Notes: generated by a model from the letters alone, not told the origin. A stretch of 64,000 bases of DNA from Streptomyces sp. SN-593 (GCF_016756395.1 NZ_AP018365.1:5831001-5895000), one strand, 5' to 3'. Positions 7,967 through 16,340 are shown, counted from the stretch's first letter. Numbers and translations are program-made.

Positions 7967-9901
7967 ATGGGAACAGCCCCTGAGTCGTCGTCGTACCGCG
8001 GCAACGAGCCCGTCCCCGCGCGGCAGCGCGCGGCGGCGCCCGGCGCGGTCCTCGACGGCTTCGGCCTCGACGCCGACGGTGTCGCCCTGCTCGCCGACGG
8101 TGTGGCCGAGCCCGCCGTCCCGCCCGAGGCGTACGCCCGGGCCGAGCGCTCCTGGCACACGGCGCGCGAACTCGCCGCCTCCGGCCGGATCTACGGCCGC
8201 GACACCGGTGTCGGCGCCAACCGGATGGTCTTCCTCAGCGACGAGGACAAGGACGAGCAGGACCTGCGGCTGCTGCGCAGCCACGCCGGCGGGGTCGGGG
8301 CGCTGCTGCCGGCCCGCGAGGTCCGCGCGATGCTCGCGGTCCGCGCCAACCAGGTGCTGGCCGGCGGCTCCGGACTGCAACCCGCCCTGGTGCGCGCGAT
8401 GGTCGAGGCGCTGCGGCTGCACGTGCACCCGGCGGTCAACGAGTACGGGGCGGTGGGCACCGGCGACCTGACGGCGCTGGCCCAGACCGGGCTGACGCTC
8501 ATCGGCGAACGGCCCTGGCTGGTCGACCCGGTGGGGCCGCTCGGGCCGGAGCTGGACCCGATCGGGGCGGGGGCGCGGGGCGCCGAGGTGCTGGGAGCCG
8601 ACGCGGCGACGCCGCCGGGTGCCCTCCGCCCGGCGGGCGGGACCCGGGGCCGCGCGCCCGGCGACGGCATACCCGCGGACCATGTGCCCGCACAGGCGGA
8701 GCCGCCCGGCGTCGAGTCCTCCGCTCCCGAGTCGTCCGTTCCCGAGTCGTCCGCCGCCGAAGCGTCCGCCGCCGAGGCGTACGGCGTCGAGGCGTACGGA
8801 GTGGAGCCGGCCGGCGGGGATCGGGCCGGTGCGGGGACGGTGGGTGCGGGGCCCGGGGTGGGCGTGCGCGCCGATCCGTACCCCGACGAGGGCCCGCTCG
8901 CGCCGCTGCGTACCAGTGCGACCGCGACTGGCCCGGCGCCCGTCGCCCTCCAGCGCGGCGACGGGCTCGCCCTGATGAGCAGCAACGCCCTCGCGCTCGG
9001 CCAGGCGGCCCTGGTCTGCCACGACGTGGACGTGCTGCTGCGCGCCTCGCACGCCGTCGCCGCCCTCTCCCTGGCCGCGGTCGGCGGCTCCCTGGAGGCG
9101 TACGCCGCCCCGGTGCACGCGCTGCGCCCGTACGCCGGGACGCTGCACGCCGCCGCCGAGGTGCGCCGGCTGCTCGGCCAGCCCGAACGCCCGCAGGTGC
9201 CCGCCCGGCGCATCCAGGACCCGTACGGGTTCCGGGCGTTCCCGCAGGTGCACGGGCCGGCGCTGGAATCGGTGGGCGCGCTGCGCCGGGTGGTCGGCGT
9301 GGAGATCAACTGCCCGCCGGAGAACCCGCTGATCAGCGAGGACGGCGGGCCGGACGGCGGTCCCGCGGTCTACCACCACGGCGGGTTCTTCGCGGCGCCG
9401 CTGGGGCTGTCGCTGGACCAACTGGCGCTGGCCGTGCTCCAGACCGCGCGGCTGTCCGCCGCGCGCCTCGGGCACCTCGGCGACCCCGACATCACCGGAC
9501 TGCGGCCCTTCCTCGCCGACGGGCCGGCGGCCAGCTCGGGGATCATGATCCTGGAGTACAGCGCGAACTCGGCGCTCGCGGAGCTGCGGGCCGCCGCTTC
9601 TGCACCCGCCTCGGCCGGGCACGCCGTCATCTCCCGCGGTCTGGAGGAGGCGGCGAGCTTCGCCTCGCAGGCCGCGCGGCAGGCGCTGCGCGCGGCGGGG
9701 GCCTACCGCCTGGTGCTCGCGTGCGAACTCGTGGCGGCCGTACGGGCGTTGCGCGCCCAGCCGACGGCGCTGCTGGCGGCGGACGCCCCGGTGCGCGCGG
9801 TCCTGGCCTCGCCCGCCCTCCCGGCCGGCCCGGGCGACCGCCCGCTCACCGCCGACGTGACCGCCGCCACCCTCCTCCTCCCCGCCCTCGCCGCGCTCTG
9901 A
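7967..9901 (+). CDS. Aromatic amino acid ammonia-lyase homologue lacking the MIO triad
   Basis: A 644-residue HAL/PAL superfamily protein. Recognisable blocks are 'GRIYGRDTGVGANR' (family YGVNTGFG), 'LRLHVHPAVNEYGAVGTGD' (family VP..GSVGASGDL), a late 'LMSSNALALGQAAL' (family L..G..AL.NG) and 'SSGIMILEYSANSA'. The Ala-Ser-Gly tripeptide that cyclises into the MIO electrophile reads Gly-Thr-Gly with one residue deleted, so normal lyase chemistry looks impossible. Between about residues 205 and 325 an Ala/Glu/Pro/Ser-rich, probably disordered insert replaces compact family sequence. The ATG at 7967 has GGAGG 7 bases before it. It could be a non-catalytic or repurposed homologue; no hut genes are nearby. 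Confidence 0.8.
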   Translation: MGTAPESSSYRGNEPVPARQRAAAPGAVLDGFGLDADGVALLADGVAEPAVPPEAYARAERSWHTARELAASGRIYGRDTGVGANRMVFLSDEDKDEQDLRLLRSHAGGVGALLPAREVRAMLAVRANQVLAGGSGLQPALVRAMVEALRLHVHPAVNEYGAVGTGDLTALAQTGLTLIGERPWLVDPVGPLGPELDPIGAGARGAEVLGADAATPPGALRPAGGTRGRAPGDGIPADHVPAQAEPPGVESSAPESSVPESSAAEASAAEAYGVEAYGVEPAGGDRAGAGTVGAGPGVGVRADPYPDEGPLAPLRTSATATGPAPVALQRGDGLALMSSNALALGQAALVCHDVDVLLRASHAVAALSLAAVGGSLEAYAAPVHALRPYAGTLHAAAEVRRLLGQPERPQVPARRIQDPYGFRAFPQVHGPALESVGALRRVVGVEINCPPENPLISEDGGPDGGPAVYHHGGFFAAPLGLSLDQLALAVLQTARLSAARLGHLGDPDITGLRPFLADGPAASSGIMILEYSANSALAELRAAASAPASAGHAVISRGLEEAASFASQAARQALRAAGAYRLVLACELVAAVRALRAQPTALLAADAPVRAVLASPALPAGPGDRPLTADVTAATLLLPALAAL

Positions 9902-9938
9902 GGGTGCGCGGCGCGCCGGCTCGCCCCGCCCCGACGGC

Positions 9939-10015
9939 GCCCGCACGGGTGGTGCCCGCATGGGACGGCGCCAGCATGGGTGATGCCGGCATGGGACGGC
10001 GCCCGCACGGACGGC
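9939..10015 (+). repeat. 15/16-bp tandem repeat before the WXG gene
   Basis: Five head-to-tail units of consensus GCCCGCATGGGACGGC, alternating 15 and 16 bp, at 9939, 9954, 9970, 9985 and 10001. Units 2 and 4 are nearly identical, as are the flanking ones, so the array reads as about 2.5 copies of a 31-bp higher-order repeat. It fills most of the 246-base gap between the lyase homologue and the WXG-type gene. Confidence 0.75.
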
Positions 10016-10147
10016 ACCGGCCGCACTCGGTGCGGCGACGCACGCCGTCTCCGCGCCCCGTGGGGCGACGCGCTGTGGAACGGGTCGGAAACGCGATCTA
10101 TGGTAGGAGCCGACCATGTTTTCGTCGTAAAGGCCGACCCGGGGGGG

Positions 10148-10405
10148 ATGGCACGCATGGCATCAGAAGGCGTCCAGGAACTGACGGACAGGGCCGGCCG
10201 GTTGCGCGGGCTCGCCGACGAGATCGAGGCGCTGCCGGACGCGGCCCACACCTACGCCACCCGCACCATGAAGGACTGGGCCGGCCCGAACGCCGACGAC
10301 ACCCGCGGCGAGCTGAACACGTGGCGGACCAGGTGTCGTACGGTCGCCGCCGCGCTGCGGACCGAGGCCGGCGTCTGCGAGAAGAACGCGAACAAGCTCA
10401 CGTAG
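10148..10405 (+). CDS. WXG100-like small helical protein
   Basis: An 85-residue, all-helical predicted protein with a central Trp-Ala-Gly ('MKDWAGPNADDT', about residue 42), the WXG hallmark of ESX/type VII secretion substrates. Its length fits the family (about 80-105 residues). A G-run precedes ATG 10148; an ATG three codons later is an alternative start. The next gene, 46 bases downstream, is likely co-transcribed and could be its partner. No EccC-type ATPase is visible in this window, so secretion would depend on a system elsewhere. The family call is by motif and length only. Confidence 0.6.
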   Translation: MARMASEGVQELTDRAGRLRGLADEIEALPDAAHTYATRTMKDWAGPNADDTRGELNTWRTRCRTVAAALRTEAGVCEKNANKLT

Positions 10406-10451
10406 CCGGCCGCACCCGCCGGCCGATCCGACCAGGAGCGCGCCCCACCGC

Positions 10452-11309
10452 ATGCCTTCCTACGACAGTTCCCGCGCCCGATTCCGCCTCGCCGACCGGC
10501 ACCTCGCCGTGCTCGGCCACCTGTCCGACGGCCGGACCCCGCCCGAGGAGCTGTTCCCCTCCCTCGTCGAGCTCCAGGAACTGGGGCTGGTCGGAGCCGA
10601 GGGCGAACTCCATCCCGCCCTGAGGGAGTTGACGGGGACGCTCGCCGAACCCCGCGCCGTCGTGCGGATCGAGGTCACCGGCGATCACGGACCGGTGCAC
10701 CACGGCCTCGTCGTGGGCGACAACGCGGTCATCGCCCACGACGGCTGGCCCGGAGAGGAGGAGTCCGAGTACCTCTCGATCCTCCCCACCACCCTGGTCT
10801 GGGAGATCGCCCGCATGGTCAACCTGCGCGGCGTGTCCGTGCCGGAACCGGAGCCCGCGCGGATCGAGACCACGATGGGGGCGCTGGACGCGGCGCTCGT
10901 CGCGCTCGGCGCGGCACAGACCGGTGGCGCGGCCCCGTCGCCGGCCGACGGCGCCGTCGTCGTCAGAGCCGCCCTCGCCGCCGCGGACACCTCCCTCGCG
11001 GACCGCGAACTCGACCTGCTCGCCGACCTGGTGTGCTCGCTGGACTGCGCGTGGCGGGTCACCGTCGTCTGGGGGGCTCCGCCGACTCCGTCCGAGGAGC
11101 CGGTCACCGCGCTGCGCGCCCTCGCGGTCTGGGACTGCGGCGGCCGCGGGTACTGGGTCCGTGAACAGCCCGAGGAACCGATCCTCCCGGGCGCGGTGGT
11201 CGCCGCGACCCCCCTGCGCCTCGTGCCGGTCGGCACCTCGGTGGTGTGGGCCCGCCTCACCGACCTCCTTCCGGACCGGGCGGAACTCGCACCCGACGCC
11301 GCCGCTTGA
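10452..11309 (+). CDS. Hypothetical protein, possible EspG-like partner of the WXG protein
   Basis: A 285-residue soluble protein with no transmembrane segment. It has an N-terminal helical part ('ELFPSLVELQELGLVG') followed by alternating strands and helices. Size, fold pattern and position just after a WXG-type gene resemble EspG chaperones of mycobacterial ESX systems. No catalytic motif is visible and I do not recognise it with certainty. AGGAG lies about 15 bases before the ATG, rather far, so the start is only moderately secure. It ends 51 bases from the convergent transporter gene. Confidence 0.55.
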   Translation: MPSYDSSRARFRLADRHLAVLGHLSDGRTPPEELFPSLVELQELGLVGAEGELHPALRELTGTLAEPRAVVRIEVTGDHGPVHHGLVVGDNAVIAHDGWPGEEESEYLSILPTTLVWEIARMVNLRGVSVPEPEPARIETTMGALDAALVALGAAQTGGAAPSPADGAVVVRAALAAADTSLADRELDLLADLVCSLDCAWRVTVVWGAPPTPSEEPVTALRALAVWDCGGRGYWVREQPEEPILPGAVVAATPLRLVPVGTSVVWARLTDLLPDRAELAPDAAA

Positions 11310-11360
11310 GCGTCGGGGCCCGGAGCGGGGCGGGGCGGCCGCCGCGGGGACGGACGGGGG

Positions 11361-12218
11361 TCAGAGGCTGATCGCCGCTATGCCGGTGAGGACGATCGCG
11401 GCGCCCAGGACGCGGCGGGCGAGATGGGCCTCGTGGAAGAGCCGCCAGGCGAGGAGGGAGCCGACGACGATGGAGGACTCCCGCAGGGGCGCGACGAGCG
11501 CGACGGGGGCGGTCCGCATGGCGGTGAGGACCAGGATGTAGGCCAGTGGGGAGAACACCGCGACCGTCAGGACCGGGCCCGCGTCCGTGCGCAGGGCCGC
11601 CGGGATCTCCTCCCGCCGGCGCAGTGCGCGCGGGGTCATGGCCAGGCCCTGGAGCAGGAACGTCCCGGTGAAGTAGGTCACCGGGGCCAGCTTCGCGACC
11701 GCGTAGCTGTCCCACAGGGTGTAGGCGGCGATCGTGGCACCGGTCGCGGCGCCCCACAGCACCCCGCGAAGCGGGTGGCGGCCGCCGCCGCCCCGGAACG
11801 GGTTGCCGGCGACCACGACCATGCCCACGACGACGATGACGGCGCCGAGGGCCTCGATCCGCGTCGGCCGCTCCCCGAGCAGCAGGACGGCGAACAGCAT
11901 GGTGAGCACCGGCCCGGTCCCGCGGGCGACCGGGTAGACCACTCCGAGTTCGAAACGGTCGTAACCGGTCTGCAAGGTCAGGGAGTACACCGCGTGCAGG
12001 GCCGCGGAGACGGCCGAGCAGGCCGCGAGCCGCCAGCCGAGGGACTGCGCGCCGGTGAGCACGGGGACGACGCCGACCGGGACGCACAGCAGCGCCGCGG
12101 CGCAGGTGTAGGCCCACACGAACAGCACGGTGTCGCCGCGCTTGTACTTCGAGACGGTGTTCCACACCGCGTGCGCGACCGCGGCGACGAGCACGACGGC
12201 TATCGTGCCGGGCCGCAT
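11361..12218 (-). CDS. DMT/EamA-family transporter
   Basis: A 285-residue membrane protein with about ten hydrophobic segments, the length and layout of drug/metabolite transporter (EamA) exporters. It starts 'MRPGTIAVVLVAAVAHAVWN', and the second EamA repeat begins around residue 150. The N-terminal 'AHAVWNTVSK' Trp-Asn pair and 'GVVYPVARGTGPV' are typical of the family. The ATG at 12218 shares a base with the TGA of the upstream RpiR gene (TGATG), so the pair is translationally coupled and the transporter is likely controlled by that regulator. Substrate unknown; sugar-phosphate, amino-acid or metabolite export are all possible. Confidence 0.85.
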   Translation of the reverse strand: MRPGTIAVVLVAAVAHAVWNTVSKYKRGDTVLFVWAYTCAAALLCVPVGVVPVLTGAQSLGWRLAACSAVSAALHAVYSLTLQTGYDRFELGVVYPVARGTGPVLTMLFAVLLLGERPTRIEALGAVIVVVGMVVVAGNPFRGGGGRHPLRGVLWGAATGATIAAYTLWDSYAVAKLAPVTYFTGTFLLQGLAMTPRALRRREEIPAALRTDAGPVLTVAVFSPLAYILVLTAMRTAPVALVAPLRESSIVVGSLLAWRLFHEAHLARRVLGAAIVLTGIAAISL

Positions 12219-13105
12219 CAGGAGAGGTTCGGCAGGTCGATCCCGGCGTGCTCGGCCCGGCGCCGCCGGTCCGGGTCCCGCAGGGCGAGGGCGGCGGCCA
12301 GCGCGTCGACGACGACGAGGTGGGCGAGCCGGCTGCCCGCGGCGGCCATCTGCGCGGGCAGCGGCGCACCGCCCACGACCAGGGCGATGTCGGCGAGGGC
12401 CGCCAGCGGCGTGCCGTACTGGTTGGTGATCGCGATCAGCGTCGCGCCGGCGGAGCAGGCGGCGTCGGCGACGCCGACCGTCGAGGAGGTGCGGCCGGTC
12501 GAGCTCACGGCGATGACGACGTCGTCCGGGCCGAGCAGCCGCATCGCGATCATCGCCGACTCGTGGTCCGCGATGCCCGCCGCCCGCGCACCGAGCCCGC
12601 GCAGCCGGAACACGGCGTCCGCGGCGACCGCCGCGGACGTGCCCGCGCCGATGACGAGCACCTGGCCGGCCCGCCGTACCGCGGCGACCGCCTCGTCGAG
12701 CGCGGCCGGGTCCAGCGCGCCGGCCAGCGCGGCCAGCGCGTCGTGGCCCGTGCGCACGGCCGACCCGACCACGTCCGAGGTGGTGGCGTGCTCGGTGAGC
12801 GCCGCGGGAGGGGCGAAGAACCCGGTGGTACCGCGGGCGCGGGCGATCGCCAACTTCAGCTCGGTGAAGCCGTCGTAGCCGATCGCGCGCGCGGCCCGGA
12901 CCACGCTCGGGGCGGACACGCCGGCACGCGCGGCGACCTGCGCGGTGGTGCTGGTGCCGACGAACAGCGGGTCGGCGAGCAGGAGTCGTACGACCTTCGC
13001 CTCGCTCGCGGCGAGATCGCCGCTGCGGGCCTGCACGGTGCCGAGCCACCGCGTGAGCGGGTCGTCGCCCCGGTGCGTAATGTCGTTACCGCTGTCATTG
13101 TCCAT
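12218..13105 (-). CDS. MurR/RpiR-family transcriptional regulator
   Basis: A 295-residue protein with an N-terminal HTH_6 domain (about residues 17-90; 'TAQVAARAGVSAPSVVRAA' is the HTH) and a C-terminal SIS sugar-phosphate isomerase-like domain (about 120-260; 'VLVIGAGTSAAVAADA' and 'VIAVSSTGRTSST'). RpiR regulators sense phosphosugars through SIS. It overlaps the downstream transporter gene and is divergent from a PanE-like reductase across only 15 bases. It therefore probably represses itself and its neighbours through the GTAAC-type repeats around its start. Confidence 0.9.
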   Translation of the reverse strand: MDNDSGNDITHRGDDPLTRWLGTVQARSGDLAASEAKVVRLLLADPLFVGTSTTAQVAARAGVSAPSVVRAARAIGYDGFTELKLAIARARGTTGFFAPPAALTEHATTSDVVGSAVRTGHDALAALAGALDPAALDEAVAAVRRAGQVLVIGAGTSAAVAADAVFRLRGLGARAAGIADHESAMIAMRLLGPDDVVIAVSSTGRTSSTVGVADAACSAGATLIAITNQYGTPLAALADIALVVGGAPLPAQMAAAGSRLAHLVVVDALAAALALRDPDRRRRAEHAGIDLPNLS

Positions 13106-13121
13106 GCGTAACAGAGTAACG
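13075..13121. promoter_or_regulatory. GTAAC/GTTAC operator-like repeats between rpiR and panE-like genes
   Basis: GCGTAATGTCGTTACC (13075-13090), an inverted pair GTAA/TTAC, lies inside the first codons of the rpiR-like gene. GCGTAACAGAGTAACG (13106-13121) spans the 15-bp gap to the divergent reductase. Both begin GCGTAA and contain GTAAC/GTTAC half-sites, 31 bp apart. Their position over both starts fits autorepression by the RpiR protein. Confidence 0.5.
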
Positions 13122-14080
13122 TGGCGCCCATGGCTCCGACCGAGTTTCCGCACCACGCCTCCGACCGTCCCGCCGACCTGTCCGAGCGCCTCTCCGACCG
13201 TCCCGCCGTCGCCGTCGTGGGACCGGGGGCGATCGGCACCACCGTCGCCGCCGCGCTCCACGAGGCCGGCCGCACCCCGCGGTTGTACGGCCGCACCGCC
13301 CGCGACCACCTGCAACTGCGCCATGACGGGGGTTCCGTCGTGGTACCGGGGCCCGTAGGGATCGATCCGGCGCGGGGGGCGGAGCCGGCCGACCTCGTCC
13401 TCCTCGCCGTCAAGGCGACCCAGGTCGAGGCGGCGGCGCCGTGGTTGGCGGCGCTGTGCCGCCCGGGCACCGTGGTCTGCGTGCTCCAGAACGGCGTCGA
13501 GCAGGAAGCGGCCGTCGGGCCGCACGCCCCCGGGTGCGCCGTCCTGCCCTCGGTCGTGTGGTTCCCGGCCGAGGCGCGGCCCGACGGCTCGGTGTGGCTG
13601 CGCGGCCCGGCCCGGCTGACGCTGCCGGACGTGCCGGCGGCCGCGGTGGTGCGCGAGGCGCTGCGCGGCACCCGCTGCTCGGTCGAACTGGCCGCGGACT
13701 TCACCTCCGTGGCCTGGCGCAAGCTGTTGCAGAACGCGGCCGCGGGGCTGATGGTGCTCAGCGGCCGCCGGGCCGGCGTGTTCGGCCGCGCGGACATCGC
13801 CCGGCTGGCGCTGGACTACCTCCGGGAGGGCCTCCAGGTCGCCCGGGCGGAGGGCGCGGACCTGTCGGACGAGGTGCCGCGCGAGATCGTGGACGGCTTC
13901 CGGTCCTACCCGGCCGACCTGGGCACCTCCATCCTCGCGGACCGGGTGGCGGGGCGACCGCTGGAGTGGGACACCCGCAACGGCGTGATCCTGCGGCGCG
14001 GCCGCGCCCACGGGATCGCGACGCCGATCAGCGAGGTCGTGGTGCCGTTGCTGGCCGCGGGGAGCGAGGGGCCGGGGTGA
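13121..14080 (+). CDS. Ketopantoate reductase-like oxidoreductase (ApbA/PanE family)
   Basis: A 319-residue protein with an N-terminal Rossmann fold ('VAVVGPGAIGTTVAAAL', about residues 27-43) and the all-helical C-terminal ApbA_C domain. It carries the family Lys in 'AWRKLLQNAAAG', expected to be catalytic, and an Asn in 'VLQNGVEQE'. PanE makes pantoate with NADPH for pantothenate, but many paralogues reduce other 2-keto acids. The divergent RpiR regulator and DMT transporter argue for a specialised role. GTG 13121 has no Shine-Dalgarno, so it may be leaderless; ATG 13130 is the alternative start. Confidence 0.82.
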   Translation: MAPMAPTEFPHHASDRPADLSERLSDRPAVAVVGPGAIGTTVAAALHEAGRTPRLYGRTARDHLQLRHDGGSVVVPGPVGIDPARGAEPADLVLLAVKATQVEAAAPWLAALCRPGTVVCVLQNGVEQEAAVGPHAPGCAVLPSVVWFPAEARPDGSVWLRGPARLTLPDVPAAAVVREALRGTRCSVELAADFTSVAWRKLLQNAAAGLMVLSGRRAGVFGRADIARLALDYLREGLQVARAEGADLSDEVPREIVDGFRSYPADLGTSILADRVAGRPLEWDTRNGVILRRGRAHGIATPISEVVVPLLAAGSEGPG

Positions 14081-14089
14081 GTGGGGCGG

Positions 14090-14668
14090 TCACTCGCTGC
14101 CGACCCTGTTGGCACTGGCCCGGTCGCTGGCGTAGAGCGCGGCGACGACCGGCACGAGTGGTTCGGTGGAGACGACTTCGAAGAGGACGGCGAGGGCGAG
14201 GTCGAGTTCGTCGACAACGCCTTGGGCCGAGACATCGCGGCACACGCCCACCTTCTTGACCCGTCGCCCGTCCTTCGTGGTGATGCGCAGCCCGGGGCGG
14301 CTGAGTTCGATGTTGGCGTGCAGGGATGTGGTGTACCTGTAGGTGTACGCGCGGTCGGCGTAGGTGATGTGGAGGGCACGGGCGGCGCGGGTGAGTCCGT
14401 AGGAGTTGTACCTGAGCTTGGCCGGGGTGCCGTCGATCTCCAGGGTGGCCTGGTAGACGGAGGGTTTCCCTCCGGCGCCGATGGCGTCGAGGTGGGCTTC
14501 GGGGAGGTGTTCGGACACGAGTTGGGAGCGGAGCACTATCTTCCCGCGGTTGGGGGCCACCGGCTTGATGTGGTACGCCATGACCTCGCCGTACGGTCCG
14601 GCTGTCCCGCGGAACCCCTTGTGGGCTTCGTTTTCGAAGGGTTCGAGTTCGAAGGTGAGGTCGCTCAT
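14090..14668 (-). CDS. Hypothetical protein, partner of the upstream WXG-like gene
   Basis: A 192-residue soluble, strand-rich protein with no signal peptide or membrane segment. It includes 'YRYTTSLHANIELSRPGL' and a basic 'TTKDGRRVKKVG' followed by a helical C-terminus. I do not recognise the family. It starts 9 bases after the stop of the 488-residue WXG-like gene, with AGGACAGGGA before the ATG, so the two are one operon. That arrangement (large WXG/LXG-type protein then a small soluble protein) is seen for effector-immunity or chaperone pairs, but nothing in the sequence proves this. Confidence 0.65.
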   Translation of the reverse strand: MSDLTFELEPFENEAHKGFRGTAGPYGEVMAYHIKPVAPNRGKIVLRSQLVSEHLPEAHLDAIGAGGKPSVYQATLEIDGTPAKLRYNSYGLTRAARALHITYADRAYTYRYTTSLHANIELSRPGLRITTKDGRRVKKVGVCRDVSAQGVVDELDLALAVLFEVVSTEPLVPVVAALYASDRASANRVGSE

Positions 14669-14677
14669 GTCCCTGTC

Positions 14678-16144
14678 CTAGAAGTGCCAGTGGGTCGGGT
14701 TCAGCTTCTTCGCCACGGATGTGGTGCTGCTGGCGATGTCGTGGGTGACGTTGCTCGTGGTCGTGTCCACCCAGTGGGTGGCCTTGGACGTGCCCTTCTT
14801 GATGTCGCCCCAGTGCTGCACGACCTCCGCCCCGACGTAGACGCTGCCGGTGGCGATGGTGAGACCGAAGGTGACGGGTGTGGGGGCGATCAGGGTGGCG
14901 GTGAGGGAGGCGTTGAACGCGGTGTCCGCCGCGTCGGCGACGTATCCGGCGCCCTCGCGCTTGAACGCCTTGACCGGGTTGCCGTCCGACACCAGGTTCG
15001 CCGCGCTGATGCCGGTCATGGCCACGCTGGTGACGATGTTGGCGCTGCGGAAGACGCCGGCCGTCTCCCCGACGGTGGCCAGCCCCTTGAGGGCCGCGCC
15101 GTAGCGGCTCTTGGCCGCGACGTTCTCGAAGGCGGTGCCGCTGCGCAGGGCCTTGTACGCGGCGACGCCCACCCGGCCGAGATCGGCCTGCGCCGCCCGG
15201 AGGACCGGTGTCCCCGCGTGCGTGAGGCCGCCGAACTGCCGCGCCAGCTTGTCGCTCCCGACCAGGGTGTCGATCACGCTGTTCGGGGTGATGCCCCACC
15301 GTCCGGCGTCCATGAACCGGTTGAGCCGGAGGTCGTCCCAGATCTCACTTGTCCGGTCCCGGATCGCGCCGTTCAGCCCGGGGATGTGTTGCAGTCCCGC
15401 GGTCAGCTTGCTCGGCAGCCAGGAGCCGGGAGCACTGAGCGATCGGATCGTGTTCATCCCGAGCAGCCTCGCGGCGGCCCAGTCGGTCAGGGGCACGCTG
15501 CTGCTCTGAAGCCTGCTCGCCGCCCACAGCCGCCACGGCTTCGCCCAGCCCGCCTTGAAGGAATTGCCCAACAGGACCTTGGTCAACTGGGTGCCCTGGA
15601 AGACGACGTGGCCGGCCGCGTCCGTGGCGTCCTTCCAGTCGCCGTAGTCGGAGAGGAAGGTCTGCACCGCCGGCTCGAAGGGCTGGAGGCCCGGCATCGC
15701 CGTGAGCGCCTGGGCCTTGAGGCGGTCGATCCAGTCGTCGAGGTTCTCGTCGGGGCGGCGCTGGAACTGCATCGCCTTCGGATCGCCGCTGGCGGCGACG
15801 GAGGTGGCGATCAGCTCCAGTTCGGGTGAGATCTTGTCGCCCGTGTACCGCGCGAGGTCCTGCGCGGTGAAGCCCGCCCAGAGGAAGGCGCCGGTGAGAT
15901 CGCCGGAGTCCATCCGGACCAGGGCCGCGCGCCGGCGCAGGTCGGGCCCCGTGCTGTGGGCCCACCCCGTGAGCGGTCGCAGGCTGCTGAGGTGAGAGGT
16001 GACGTCGAGCGCCGCCGCGCTGCGGAAGGCGGCCTCCGTACGGCTCCCGAGGCTGGTCGGCCCCTTGCCGTCGAGCAGTTGCGCCAGTTGTTCGAGGTCG
16101 TCGGGGTTCACCTGGCGCATCGAGTGGTCGCGGCCGTCTCCCAT
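14678..16144 (-). CDS. Hypothetical WXG/LXG-like protein
   Basis: A 488-residue protein. The N-terminal 130 residues are helical and carry Trp-Ala-Gly in 'GAFLWAGFTAQDL', reminiscent of WXG/PPE-type amino termini of actinobacterial secreted proteins. The middle is long and helical. Near the C-terminus a hydrophobic stretch (about residues 415-440, 'TATLIAPTPVTFGLTIATG') precedes a short Thr/Ser-rich tail ending 'NPTHWHF'. There is no signal peptide. The start at 16144 is chosen for GGAGGGAA just upstream, rather than an ATG 11 codons earlier without a site. Possibly a type VII-linked toxin-like protein; no known toxin domain is recognisable. Confidence 0.65.
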   Translation of the reverse strand: MGDGRDHSMRQVNPDDLEQLAQLLDGKGPTSLGSRTEAAFRSAAALDVTSHLSSLRPLTGWAHSTGPDLRRRAALVRMDSGDLTGAFLWAGFTAQDLARYTGDKISPELELIATSVAASGDPKAMQFQRRPDENLDDWIDRLKAQALTAMPGLQPFEPAVQTFLSDYGDWKDATDAAGHVVFQGTQLTKVLLGNSFKAGWAKPWRLWAASRLQSSSVPLTDWAAARLLGMNTIRSLSAPGSWLPSKLTAGLQHIPGLNGAIRDRTSEIWDDLRLNRFMDAGRWGITPNSVIDTLVGSDKLARQFGGLTHAGTPVLRAAQADLGRVGVAAYKALRSGTAFENVAAKSRYGAALKGLATVGETAGVFRSANIVTSVAMTGISAANLVSDGNPVKAFKREGAGYVADAADTAFNASLTATLIAPTPVTFGLTIATGSVYVGAEVVQHWGDIKKGTSKATHWVDTTTSNVTHDIASSTTSVAKKLNPTHWHF

Positions 16145-16281
16145 GCGGTTCCCTCCCCGGAGGCATGTCGTCACCACAGGTGATTTTATCGTTCTCCGTC
16201 GAGCGGGCGGTGGGCGACGGGGCGGCGACGGGGCGCGGCCCCTGCCGGGCGACCGCGGGGGGTGTTCGGTTGTTCACTTCC

Positions 16282-16310
16282 TTGACGGTGTCGGGGGGCG
16301 GGCGCACACT
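16282..16310 (+). promoter_or_regulatory. Predicted promoter of the GH3 gene
   Basis: TTGACG (16282-16287) and CACACT (16305-16310) are separated by 17 bp, a good sigma-70-like arrangement. The expected start of transcription falls at about 16317, just before the palindrome at 16322-16340. Confidence 0.5.
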
Positions 16311-16321
16311 TCCAGGCGTTT

Positions 16322-16340
16322 GCGTTCACGCGGTGAACGC
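16322..16340. promoter_or_regulatory. Perfect palindromic operator before the GH3 gene
   Basis: GCGTTCACGCGGTGAACGC has perfect 8-bp arms around a 3-bp centre. It lies a few bases downstream of the predicted start of transcription, about 80 bp before the GH3 start codon. That is the classic position for a sugar-responsive repressor (LacI, GntR or ROK type). No such regulator gene is adjacent. Confidence 0.65.

Noticed and set aside
3014..10117. Giant minus-strand open frame of more than 2300 codons
   Set aside because: Only its 3' part (3014-6436) is cvnA. The rest is antisense to the lipoprotein and lyase genes and has the Arg/Gly/His-rich composition of a shadow frame in GC-rich DNA.
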